This document shows, in pieces, positions 1 to 5,000 of a stretch of 10,865 bases of DNA. The position numbers and the translations under genes were made by a program. The DNA lies in contig MHPU01000016.1 of the NCBI GenBank assembly GCA_001820485.1, positions 1-10,865 on the forward strand. The letters are read 5' to 3'. This stretch comes from Candidatus Staskawiczbacteria bacterium RIFOXYD1_FULL_32_13 (lineage in GTDB: Bacteria > Patescibacteriota > Minisyncoccia > Minisyncoccales > Staskawiczbacteraceae). Numbering within the stretch: the stretch's first letter is position 1; the number at the start of each line of letters is the position of its first letter. The notes under the pieces were generated by a model. That model saw only the letters and a program-made list of their open reading frames with translations. It did no database searches and was not told where the DNA came from.

Positions 1-2
1 AT

Positions 3-671
3 ATGCAAAAACAAAAAATATATTTTATAGTTATTTTTGTAGTTTTAAGTTTATTGGCTTTTCAGGTACCAATTGCAAAAATAATTGGATCAACAAAATC
101 TTTTACTTTATTTGAATTATTTGCTCCTATTGGTGGAATGTTTTTGGGACCAATTTTTGGAGGTATTTCAGCTTTCATTGTGCGACTATTCAACTTGATT
201 CTACATAAACAAAATTTGGATTTGCTTGCCTTGCTTCAGTTTTTACCTGCTATTTTAGGTGCAGTATATTTTGGGTTAAAAGGCAAAAAAATTGCAATTA
301 TTTTTCCAATTTGTATTGCTTTGTTTATTTTAAATCCAATTGGTAGACAAGCATGGCTTTATTCTGCGATTTGGATTATTCCATTTGTAGCTACATTTTA
401 TAAGAAAAATTTATTTTTAAATTCTTTAGGAGCTACTTTTACAGCTCATGCTGTAGGATCTACAATTTATCTTTATGCTTTTGGTTTGACGCCTGTAATT
501 TGGTTAGCCTTAATTCCAGTTGTATTTCTAGAAAGAGGATTTTTTACAGTAGGTATTTTTGCAAGTTACTTAATAATGAATACAGTTCTAAGCAAAATTT
601 CGGCATTGGAAAAATTTACTAATAAAGATTATTTAATAAATCCAAAATTTAATTTTAATGCAAAAAGCTAA
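3..671 (+). CDS. Polytopic membrane protein, ECF transporter S-component-like
   Basis: The 222-aa product is very hydrophobic, with about six or seven membrane segments (roughly residues 5-25, 42-64, 73-91, 96-112, 117-132, 140-160 and 163-195). The stretch FELFAPIGGMFLGPIFGG (about 37-54), followed by a second helix and an Arg, resembles the N-terminal part of ECF-type vitamin/micronutrient substrate-binding (S) components, which dock to a shared EcfT/EcfA1A2 energising module. No ATPase or EcfT gene is in the window, so this would be a solitary S subunit, which is common for group II ECF systems. The substrate cannot be read from the sequence. The ATG lies at the window edge, so a start further upstream cannot be excluded. 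The last 14 bases overlap the next gene, which suggests coupled translation. The family call is by general resemblance only. Confidence 0.55.
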   Translation: MQKQKIYFIVIFVVLSLLAFQVPIAKIIGSTKSFTLFELFAPIGGMFLGPIFGGISAFIVRLFNLILHKQNLDLLALLQFLPAILGAVYFGLKGKKIAIIFPICIALFILNPIGRQAWLYSAIWIIPFVATFYKKNLFLNSLGATFTAHAVGSTIYLYAFGLTPVIWLALIPVVFLERGFFTVGIFASYLIMNTVLSKISALEKFTNKDYLINPKFNFNAKS

Positions 672-1068
672 GCAGGATATTTTAAAAAATTTAGAAAACA
701 CTTATTGTAGGATAAGAACTTCAAAGATTAATGGGGTAGGAGTTTTTGCAATAAAAGATATTCCTAAAGGAATAAATCCTTTTAACAAAGCTAAAGCGCA
801 AGGGTGGCAAAAATTCAAAATTTCTGAATTAAGATTTTTAGATAAAGAAGTTTTTAAAATGGTAGAAGCATTTTTTACAATTCAAAAAGATAATACTATA
901 TATATTCCTAAGGGAGGCTTAAATGAAATGAATATTTCTTATATTATGAATGATTCTTTTAAACCCAATGTAAAAATGGCAAAAGACGAAGTAAATTTTA
1001 TAACTTTAAGAAAAATAAATAAAGGAGAAGAACTTACAGTTTCATATGAAACTTACTTAGAAAAATAA
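658..1068 (+). CDS. Small SET-domain protein (putative protein-lysine methyltransferase)
   Basis: The 136-aa product is essentially a bare SET domain. SET enzymes transfer methyl groups from S-adenosylmethionine to lysine. Visible signatures are KINGVGVFAIKDIPKG (residues 23-38, the usual opening), MNDSFKPNV (97-105, at the position of the NHSxxPN motif) and INKGEELTVSYE (120-131, the GEELTxxY motif with Tyr130). The His of NHS is Asp here (N98-D99-S100), so cofactor binding may differ. No pre-SET or post-SET cysteines are present, as is usual for short bacterial and archaeal members. It starts inside the preceding membrane-protein gene in another frame (14-base overlap) and has no Shine-Dalgarno, so translational coupling is likely. 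A strong terminator follows within 10 bases. The fold is confident; the substrate is unknown. Confidence 0.8.
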   Translation: MQKAKQDILKNLENTYCRIRTSKINGVGVFAIKDIPKGINPFNKAKAQGWQKFKISELRFLDKEVFKMVEAFFTIQKDNTIYIPKGGLNEMNISYIMNDSFKPNVKMAKDEVNFITLRKINKGEELTVSYETYLEK

Positions 1069-1077
1069 ATTATAACT

Positions 1078-1110
1078 AAAAACCGACTTTAAAAGGAAAA
1101 GTCGGTTTTT
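1078..1110. terminator. Bidirectional Rho-independent terminator
   Basis: A perfect 13-bp stem (1078-1090 with 1098-1110, core CCGACTTT/AAAGTCGG) has a 7-nt loop. Its outer A and T runs give a U-tract on either strand. It closes the SET gene on the plus strand and the 49-aa zinc-knuckle gene on the minus strand, which converge here. Confidence 0.9.
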
Positions 1111-1167
1111 AGTTTGCGTTAAACATGTTTTTAGACAACTTTTTGCAAAACTCCGAATAATTTTAAA

Positions 1168-1317
1168 TTATTCTGCTGGAGTTTCTGGTGTTGCCTCTGG
1201 TGTTGGCTGTTCTGTTGCTGGTTGTTCTACTAATTCTACGTTATCTGTTGGACATGTTCCTGCAACTTCGCTTGTAAATTCACAAGTTGGACATTTAAAC
1301 ATTTTTTTGTAGCCCAT
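1168..1317 (-). CDS. 49-aa zinc-knuckle (rubredoxin-like) protein with Pro/Glu/Thr tail
   Basis: This short minus-strand ORF reads MGYKKMFKCPTCEF, then a CPTD turn, then an acidic tail. Cys9-Pro-Thr-Cys12 and Cys22-Pro-Thr-Asp25 form the layout of a rubredoxin-like ribbon (CPxC...CPxC), except that the fourth ligand is Asp. Residues 30-49 are almost only Pro, Glu, Thr, Ala and Gln, so the tail is probably disordered. Support for a real gene: a near-consensus promoter lies just upstream on the same strand, and a terminator lies about 55 bases beyond the stop. A leader box is also shared with the other minus-strand zinc-ribbon gene. Met6 (start at 1302, 44 aa) is an alternative start; neither has a Shine-Dalgarno. 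The function is unknown; metal binding is inferred from the cysteines. Confidence 0.75.
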   Translation of the reverse strand: MGYKKMFKCPTCEFTSEVAGTCPTDNVELVEQPATEQPTPEATPETPAE

Positions 1318-1320
1318 TTA

Positions 1321-1340
1321 TGATTTATAATCACAAATCA
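1321..1340 (-). other. Small hairpin in the leader of the 49-aa zinc-knuckle gene
   Basis: TGATTT (1321-1326) pairs with AAATCA (1335-1340) around an 8-nt loop. On the minus strand it ends three bases before the first possible start codon. A stronger hairpin occupies the same place before the double zinc-ribbon gene (4771-4791). A role in translation is only suggested. Confidence 0.35.
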
Positions 1341-1359
1341 GCAATTATGTTTTTATATT

Positions 1360-1368
1360 ACGACCTTT
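1360..1368 (-). promoter_or_regulatory. AAAGGTCGT leader box, copy 1
   Basis: On the minus strand AAAGGTCGT begins 51 bases before the ATG at 1317 and is followed by AATATAAAAA. Nearly the same sequence precedes the minus-strand double zinc-ribbon gene, and the first eight bases also precede the MscS-like gene. It lies about 10 bases beyond the predicted -10, near the 5' end of the expected transcript. Confidence 0.45.
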
Positions 1369-1377
1369 AATAATTAT

Positions 1378-1406
1378 ATTATATCAAATTTTACATCATA
1401 ATGCAA
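1378..1406 (-). promoter_or_regulatory. Promoter of the 49-aa zinc-knuckle gene
   Basis: On the minus strand TTGCAT (1406-1401) is followed by a 17-base spacer and a perfect TATAAT (1383-1378). This is a close match to a housekeeping-sigma promoter. It predicts transcription from about 1371, giving a leader of about 54 nt. Confidence 0.6.
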
Positions 1407-1418
1407 TTAATTTATATA
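1390..1418 (+). promoter_or_regulatory. Candidate ychF promoter
   Basis: TTTACA (1390-1395), a 17-base spacer and TATATA (1413-1418) lie on the plus strand, interleaved with the divergent promoter of the zinc-knuckle gene. Another -10-like TATAAA at 1455-1460 is possible but lacks a good -35. In such AT-rich DNA this is a tentative call. Confidence 0.35.
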
Positions 1419-1474
1419 TTAAAACTGGATATTTTTTAAAAAATAAAGTAATATTATAAAATAAGAAAAAACTA

Positions 1475-2563
1475 ATGGCATTATCTATAGGAATTGTGGG
1501 ATTACCAAATGTTGGGAAATCCACATTATTTAAAACCTTAACTAAAAAGCAGGTGCTGATTGCTAATTATCCATTTGCTACAATTGATCCAAATGTTGGA
1601 GTGGTTTTGGTTCCGGACGAAAGAGTAGAAAAATTAGCAGAATTAACCATGTCTGCTAAAAAAATTTATGCTACGGTAGATTTTGTTGATATTGCGGGGC
1701 TAGTAAAAGGGGCAAGTGAAGGTGAGGGATTGGGAAACAAATTTTTAGCAAATATAAGAGAAACAGATGCAGTGCTTTATGTTTTAAGAGCTTTCAAAAA
1801 CCAAGATATAATAAACACGCAACAAGAAGTAAATCCTTTAAAAGATAAAGAAATTTTAGATGTGGAACTTATTTTAAAGGATTTAGAAACTGTAAATAAA
1901 CGAATTGATGCACTTAATGGAGACGTTAGGGCTGGTGGAAACCCTTCGGCTTCGCTCAGGGCGAGAGATGCAGTTAAAGAAATGGAGGTATTAAAAAAAA
2001 TAAAAGAATATTTGGCTGAAGAGAAAATTTTAGCTGATTTGAATTTTACAGATGATGAAAAGCTAATTATAAATAATTATCAGCTATTAACTGCAAAACC
2101 AAGGCTTTATTTATTAAATGGAAAGGATGAAGAAGTAAGCAAAGAAATTTTAGAAATTTTTAATAAAAACAATTGGCAATATTTAATAATTGACATTGCC
2201 GAAGAGTTTGAAGCAGATGGCTTAACCAGAGAAGAAAGAACTGGCTTGGGTTTGCCAGAGTTTTCTGAAACTGATATTTTAGTAAAAAAATCTTATGAGC
2301 TTTTAAATTTAATTACTTTTTTAACAACAGGAGAAGATGAAACAAGGGCTTGGACAATAAAAAATGGAGACAAAGCACCAAGAGCTGGAGGAGTTATTCA
2401 TTCTGATTTTGAAAAAACATTTATTAAAGCAGAAGTTGTTTTTTGGAAAGATTTATTGGAAGCTGGGAGTTTTGCAAGGGCTCGCGAACTCGGTAAAATA
2501 AGAACAGAAGGAAAAGAATATGTTGTAAAAGATGGAGATGTCATAGAAATAAAACACGGATAA
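1475..2563 (+). CDS. ychF: YchF/OLA1-family nucleotide-binding protein
   Basis: YchF is a ribosome-associated P-loop NTPase of the Obg class, linked to translation and stress responses. Visible here: the P loop GLPNVGKST (residues 9-17), the family-typical YPFATIDPNVGVV (32-44), the G3 motif DIAGLVKGAS (72-81) and a C-terminal TGS domain (about 278-361, with TGEDETRAW and VKDGDVIEI). Length (362 aa) is normal. Two points are odd. The coiled-coil arm carries GGNPSASLRARD (154-165), encoded by a GC-rich palindromic repeat that also occurs downstream of the MscS-like gene. In addition, the NxxE element that gives YchF its ATP preference reads N215-G-K-D218. The HD-domain gene follows after 52 bases, so co-transcription is possible. 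Confidence 0.95.
   Translation: MALSIGIVGLPNVGKSTLFKTLTKKQVLIANYPFATIDPNVGVVLVPDERVEKLAELTMSAKKIYATVDFVDIAGLVKGASEGEGLGNKFLANIRETDAVLYVLRAFKNQDIINTQQEVNPLKDKEILDVELILKDLETVNKRIDALNGDVRAGGNPSASLRARDAVKEMEVLKKIKEYLAEEKILADLNFTDDEKLIINNYQLLTAKPRLYLLNGKDEEVSKEILEIFNKNNWQYLIIDIAEEFEADGLTREERTGLGLPEFSETDILVKKSYELLNLITFLTTGEDETRAWTIKNGDKAPRAGGVIHSDFEKTFIKAEVVFWKDLLEAGSFARARELGKIRTEGKEYVVKDGDVIEIKHG
1942..1962 (+). repeat. Short GC-rich palindromic repeat inserted in frame in ychF
   Basis: The 21-base stretch starts CCCTTCGGCTTCGCT and ends CAGGGC. It matches 8160-8180 at 20 of 21 positions, the only difference being G/A at 1949 versus 8167. It has CCCT/AGGG ends and is far richer in G+C than the surrounding gene. 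It lies in the YchF coiled-coil arm and supplies codons for about residues 156-162 without breaking the frame. Confidence 0.8.
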
Positions 2564-2615
2564 TGATAAAATAAATAAATACAAATAAAATAATTATTAT
2601 TAATAATTTAAATTT

Positions 2616-3278
2616 ATGATTACTTTAAAAGATGTAAAAGCAAATGAACAAATTTTGGAATTTATCAATCAAACAGATAGAGCAATGGATGCTTTGTCTT
2701 ATACAAATCATGGGTTAAGGCACACAGGAGTTGTGGCGGACAGGGCTATGAAAATTGCAAAATCAATTGGTCTTTTGCCAAGAGAAGTTGAGCTTTGTGG
2801 AATTGTGGGGTTTTGTCATGATATGGGAAATTTTATGTCGCGCACAAACCACCATTATTTTGCAGGACTTTTATTTCATCAAATTTTCCACGATCAGTTT
2901 GAGGCAAAAGAAATGGCTCAAATTATGCAAGCAATTGCAGAACACGACAAACCAGAAATGAGTTTTACAACTGCTATTGCTGCTGTTCTGGTTTTGGCTG
3001 ACAAATCAGATGTTGATAGGTCCCGAGTTTCGCAAAGAAATATAGAAGATATAAAAAAAGATATTCATGACAGAGTAAATTATGCTACAACAGAAAGTAA
3101 TATAAAAGTTGAAAAAGAAAAGAAAAGGATAACTTTAGCATTAAAGATTGATACAAATTTTACTCCAGTTATGGAATATTTTGAAATTTTTACAGAAAGA
3201 ATGGCTTTTTGCAGAACAGCAGCCAAATTTTTAGGATATGATTTTGGTTTGATAATAAATAAATTTAGATTGTTATAG
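2616..3278 (+). CDS. HD-domain metal-dependent phosphohydrolase
   Basis: The 220-aa product carries the HD-superfamily metal ligands in order: H32/H36 (NHGLRHT), H68-D69 (GFCHDMGN), H79/H80 (RTNHHYFAG), H110-D111 (AEHDKPE) and an Asp in ADKSDVDRSR (129-136). These enzymes cleave phosphomonoester or phosphodiester bonds of nucleotides, cyclic dinucleotides or other phosphate esters, and the substrate cannot be read here. The two extra His pairs suggest a two-metal or expanded site, as in HD hydrolases acting on diesters, but no HD-GYP signature is present. The N terminus is short and there is no signal peptide or membrane segment, so the protein is cytosolic. It lies 52 bases after ychF. A GxxExxY cassette begins at the base after its TAG stop. 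Confidence 0.8.
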   Translation: MITLKDVKANEQILEFINQTDRAMDALSYTNHGLRHTGVVADRAMKIAKSIGLLPREVELCGIVGFCHDMGNFMSRTNHHYFAGLLFHQIFHDQFEAKEMAQIMQAIAEHDKPEMSFTTAIAAVLVLADKSDVDRSRVSQRNIEDIKKDIHDRVNYATTESNIKVEKEKKRITLALKIDTNFTPVMEYFEIFTERMAFCRTAAKFLGYDFGLIINKFRLL

Positions 3279-3319
3279 GGAGTAGTCACGAATATACAAA
3301 TTTACACAAATATACAAAT
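3279..3319 (+). repeat. Left terminal inverted repeat of the GxxExxY cassette
   Basis: Two consecutive versions of a unit rich in AATATACAAAT (3291-3301 and 3309-3319). The outer one is preceded by GGAGTAGTCACG. The right end of the cassette holds the same arrangement in inverse orientation. Confidence 0.75.
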
Positions 3320-3700
3320 ATGGATAACGAAAAAGTTATTTATCCAGATTTAAGTTATAAAATAGTGGGTATTGCGTTTAAAATTTTTAACGAAGTGGGT
3401 TTTGGTATGCCAGAAAAATTTTATCAATTGGCTTTTGCGAAGGAACTTGAGATTGGGGAACTAACATTCGAAAGGGAAAAATTAGCAAATATAGTTTATA
3501 AAGATAATAACATCGGCAGATATTTTTTGGATTTTCTAGTTGATAACAAGGTCGTGGTTGAGTTAAAAGTAAGACCACGATTTGGCTATGTTCATATAAG
3601 ACAAGTTTTAGATTATCTAAAGGTTAGCAATCACAAATTAGCAATTATAATTTATTTTACAAAGGATGGCGTGAAATATAAAAGAGTTTTGAATGCGTAA
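3320..3700 (+). CDS. GxxExxY protein (PD-(D/E)xK nuclease-like fold)
   Basis: The 126-aa product matches the GxxExxY family (PDDEXK_3): G29-M-P-E32-K-F-Y35 is the name-giving motif, and D71...E81-L-K83 fits a PD-(D/E)xK nuclease core. YVHIRQVLDYLKVSN (90-104) is the usual C-terminal helix, and YKRVLN closes the domain. Length is normal for the family (about 120-130 aa) and no residue seems missing. The biological role of this family is unsettled. In this window the gene is enclosed by inverted repeats, which suggests it travels with, or maintains, the cassette. Codon use seems slightly less AT-biased than in its neighbours (GTGGGT, CGA, CTTGAG). The start at 3320 keeps the whole conserved domain. 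Confidence 0.9.
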   Translation: MDNEKVIYPDLSYKIVGIAFKIFNEVGFGMPEKFYQLAFAKELEIGELTFEREKLANIVYKDNNIGRYFLDFLVDNKVVVELKVRPRFGYVHIRQVLDYLKVSNHKLAIIIYFTKDGVKYKRVLNA

Positions 3701-3705
3701 AAGTT

Positions 3706-3746
3706 ATTTGTATATTATTTTTTATTTGTATATTTGTGATTACTCC
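3706..3746 (-). repeat. Right terminal inverted repeat of the GxxExxY cassette
   Basis: The reverse complement of this segment repeats the left end: GGAGTAATCACA and then two versions of AATATACAAAT. Its outer end is two bases before the ATG of the methyltransferase gene, so it replaces whatever leader that gene had. Confidence 0.75.
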
Positions 3747-3748
3747 AC

Positions 3749-4243
3749 ATGAAAGAGTTTTATGTGATTTGTGATAATATTCGTAGTTTAGAAAATATTG
3801 GTTCTATTTTTAGAACTGCTGATGCTTTGGGTGTGACAAAAATATTTTTGTGTGGAATTTCTGGAAAAGCTCCAATTGGAGAAACTCAAGAAAATTTTTT
3901 AAAAAGAAAAGGTGCGATTGCTCAAAAAACTGCTTTAGGGGCAGAGGAAACAATTTCTTTTGAATACCATAAAGAAACGTGGCGATTAATTAATAAGTTA
4001 AAAAAAGATAAAATAAACATTGTAGCATTGGAGCAAGATAAAAAAAGCATTTTATATACAAAATTTAAGCCAAAATTTCCTTTAGCTTTGATTTTAGGGA
4101 ATGAAGTTGATGGTGTGTCAAAAAAAGTTTTGTCATTATGCGACAAAATTATAGAATTACCAATGGCGGGTTTAAAAGAATCTTTAAATGTGGCTGTATC
4201 ATTTGGAATAGCAGGTTATGAAATAAATAAGTATAGAGATTAG
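3749..4243 (+). CDS. SpoU/TrmH-family RNA 2'-O-methyltransferase
   Basis: The 164-aa product is a minimal SPOUT methyltransferase, which transfers a methyl group from S-adenosylmethionine to the 2'-OH of a tRNA or rRNA ribose. All three SpoU motifs are visible: motif 1 DNIRSLENIGSIFRTADALG (9-28, catalytic Arg22), motif 2 LALILGNEVDGVS (112-124), and motif 3 ELPMAGLKESLNVAVSFGIA (136-155), which forms the trefoil knot. The N-terminal substrate-binding domain found in RlmB or TsnR is absent, so specificity cannot be assigned. TrmL-like or TrmH-like tRNA modification are the main options. The leader is the right repeat of the GxxExxY cassette, so transcription presumably reads through from upstream. 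A 120-bp palindrome and a terminator follow. Confidence 0.9.
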   Translation: MKEFYVICDNIRSLENIGSIFRTADALGVTKIFLCGISGKAPIGETQENFLKRKGAIAQKTALGAEETISFEYHKETWRLINKLKKDKINIVALEQDKKSILYTKFKPKFPLALILGNEVDGVSKKVLSLCDKIIELPMAGLKESLNVAVSFGIAGYEINKYRD

Positions 4244-4247
4244 TAGC

Positions 4248-4367
4248 TGTCATTGCGAGGACCAGTCGCGCCTTTTTCGGAAAAGTCGGCTAGGACAGCA
4301 ATCTAGAGTTAGTGCCTCGAGCTCTGGATTGCCACGCCTTCGCCTGTGGGCTCGGCTCGCAATGACA
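4248..4367. repeat. 120-bp imperfect palindromic intergenic repeat
   Basis: The ends are a perfect 12-bp inverted repeat (TGTCATTGCGAG at 4248-4259, CTCGCAATGACA at 4356-4367). An imperfect second pair lies inside (GCAATCTAGAG near 4299-4309, CTCTGGATTGC at 4322-4332). The whole stretch is clearly richer in G+C than its surroundings and has no gene. TCATTGCGAG...GCAATCT...CTCGCAATGA is a pattern I recall from scattered repeats in several unrelated bacterial groups, so this is probably a MITE- or REP-like mini-element. That family link is from memory. Confidence 0.7.
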
Positions 4368-4381
4368 ACGTGTAAACAAGC

Positions 4382-4411
4382 AAAAAAGCGATCTTTTAAA
4401 ATCGCTTTTTT
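4382..4411. terminator. Bidirectional terminator between convergent genes
   Basis: An 11-bp perfect stem (AAAAAAGCGAT 4382-4392 with ATCGCTTTTTT 4401-4411) has an 8-nt loop. On the plus strand it is followed by TGTTTTTT. It can end transcripts of the methyltransferase gene from the left and of the double zinc-ribbon gene from the right. Confidence 0.85.
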
Positions 4412-4427
4412 GTTTTTTAATCAGAAA

Positions 4428-4763
4428 TTATCTGCTAAATTTTGCTGGAGCATTTTTCTTCCAACAATCTCTGCAATAAATTGGTCTGTCTGCTGCAGGT
4501 TCAAAAGGAAGTTCTGTTATTTCTGTTCCACAATCGGAACATTTCCAGTTTCCTTGAACTTTTGGTCTTGGAGAAAAACCATCATTTCTTTGTGGTCTGT
4601 TTTTCTTCCAGCAATCTTTACAATGAACAGGTTTTCCATCTGATGGTTCAAAAGGAAGTTCTGTTATTGTTGTGCCACAATCAGCACATTTCCAGTTTCC
4701 TTGAACTTTTGGTCTTGGAGCAAAACCTGAGTCATTACTTCTTTTAAATTTGTCAAAAATCAT
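4428..4763 (-). CDS. Double zinc-ribbon protein (zf-trcl-like CxxC-x18-CxxC, tandem)
   Basis: The 111-aa product is two copies of one small zinc ribbon. Copy 1 has C26-x2-C29-x18-C48-x2-C51 and copy 2 has C75-x2-C78-x18-C97-x2-C100. Each holds the core ELPFEP and RP/KP before the second pair, as in the probable zinc-ribbon family zf-trcl (family name from memory). The repeat unit is 49 residues, and the DNA repeats with a 147-base period. The first ribbon is preceded by FAPRPKVQGNW and the second by FSPRPKVQGNW. A basic C terminus (KKNAPAKFSR) might aid nucleic-acid binding, but that is inference. No membrane segment or enzyme domain is seen. The leader carries an AAAGGTCGT box and two hairpins. 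Confidence 0.85.
   Translation of the reverse strand: MIFDKFKRSNDSGFAPRPKVQGNWKCADCGTTITELPFEPSDGKPVHCKDCWKKNRPQRNDGFSPRPKVQGNWKCSDCGTEITELPFEPAADRPIYCRDCWKKNAPAKFSR
4498..4720. repeat. 147-base-period tandem duplication inside the double zinc-ribbon gene
   Basis: Two blocks recur exactly 147 bases apart: 24 identical bases (4498-4521 and 4645-4668) and 34 identical bases (4540-4573 and 4687-4720). They encode the ELPFEP and PRPKVQGNWKC parts of each ribbon. The sequence between them has diverged, so the duplication is not brand new but the conserved blocks are still identical in DNA. Confidence 0.85.
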
Positions 4764-4770
4764 TTTTATT

Positions 4771-4791
4771 TTGCGATATTTTGTATCGCAA
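4771..4791 (-). promoter_or_regulatory. Leader hairpin before the double zinc-ribbon start codon
   Basis: A perfect 8-bp stem (TTGCGATA 4771-4778, TATCGCAA 4784-4791) has a 5-nt loop. It ends seven bases before the ATG in the minus-strand transcript, where it could affect ribosome loading. It is much richer in G+C than its surroundings. Confidence 0.5.
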
Positions 4792-4804
4792 TTTCTTATT
4801 TTTA

Positions 4805-4836
4805 TATAACGACCTTTTTAAACTTTAGTCGTTATA
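4805..4836 (-). promoter_or_regulatory. Leader hairpin with AAAGGTCGT box, copy 2
   Basis: TATAACGAC (4805-4813) pairs with GTCGTTATA (4828-4836) in a 9-bp stem. On the minus strand AAAGGTCGT (4817-4809) lies on the 3' side of the stem, 54 bases before the start codon. It continues into TATATAAAAATAAG, much like the leader of the 49-aa zinc-knuckle gene. On the minus strand the 5' arm begins TATAACGAC, which may also hold the -10. Confidence 0.45.
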
Positions 4837-5000
4837 TTTCTTGAGTTTGTAATTTTCATTTAAAAAATTGAAACTTAAAAATATATAGCGCGACTTATTA
4901 GTTATTTTAATTATACTCTTTACAGTAAGTTTGTCAAGTCTTTCAATTTTTATAATAAGAAAGTAGAATAAAACCAAAGCAAAAAAATTATAAAAATAAT
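4837..5000. other. AT-rich divergent intergenic region
   Basis: This is the outer part of the region between the minus-strand double zinc-ribbon gene and the plus-strand metallopeptidase gene. A perfect TATAAT lies at 4951-4956, 45 bases before the downstream ATG. The nearest -35-like TTGTCA (4931-4936) is only 14 bases away, so the promoter call is weak. No ORF or RNA is seen. Confidence 0.35.

Larger units (their letters stand above)
3279..3746. mobile_element. 468-bp cassette with terminal inverted repeats carrying a GxxExxY gene
   Basis: The outer ends are inverted repeats of 23 bases: left 3279-3301 (starting GGAGTAGTCACG), right 3724-3746 (ending GTGATTACTCC). They match at 21 of 23 positions. 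A second internal inverted pair, AATATACAAAT at 3309-3319 and its complement at 3706-3716, is a further copy of the inner part, so each end has a tandem of the same unit. The only gene between them is the GxxExxY ORF, which begins at the last base of the left repeats. The element fills exactly the gap between the stop of the HD gene (3278) and a point two bases before the start of the methyltransferase gene (3749). No transposase is present, so mobility would need help in trans. Confidence 0.65.

Noticed and set aside
3..671. Queuosine-precursor transporter (QueT-like), which would link to tgt
   Set aside because: Only a general S-component look is visible. The gene is over 5 kb from tgt and no substrate-specific motif is recognised.
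2592..2608. AATTATT/AATAATT hairpin between ychF and the HD gene as a terminator
   Set aside because: The stem is A-T only with a 3-nt loop in very AT-rich DNA, so it is expected by chance and thermodynamically weak.
3279..3746. CRISPR or toxin-antitoxin locus
   Set aside because: The repeats are two inverted pairs at the ends without spacers, and a single nuclease-like gene is present without a partner gene.
4329..4643. Plus-strand open frame of 104 codons
   Set aside because: It runs antisense to the double zinc-ribbon gene and through the 120-bp repeat and the terminator. Its translation is low-complexity Cys/Phe/Ser-rich with no domain, so it is a shadow.
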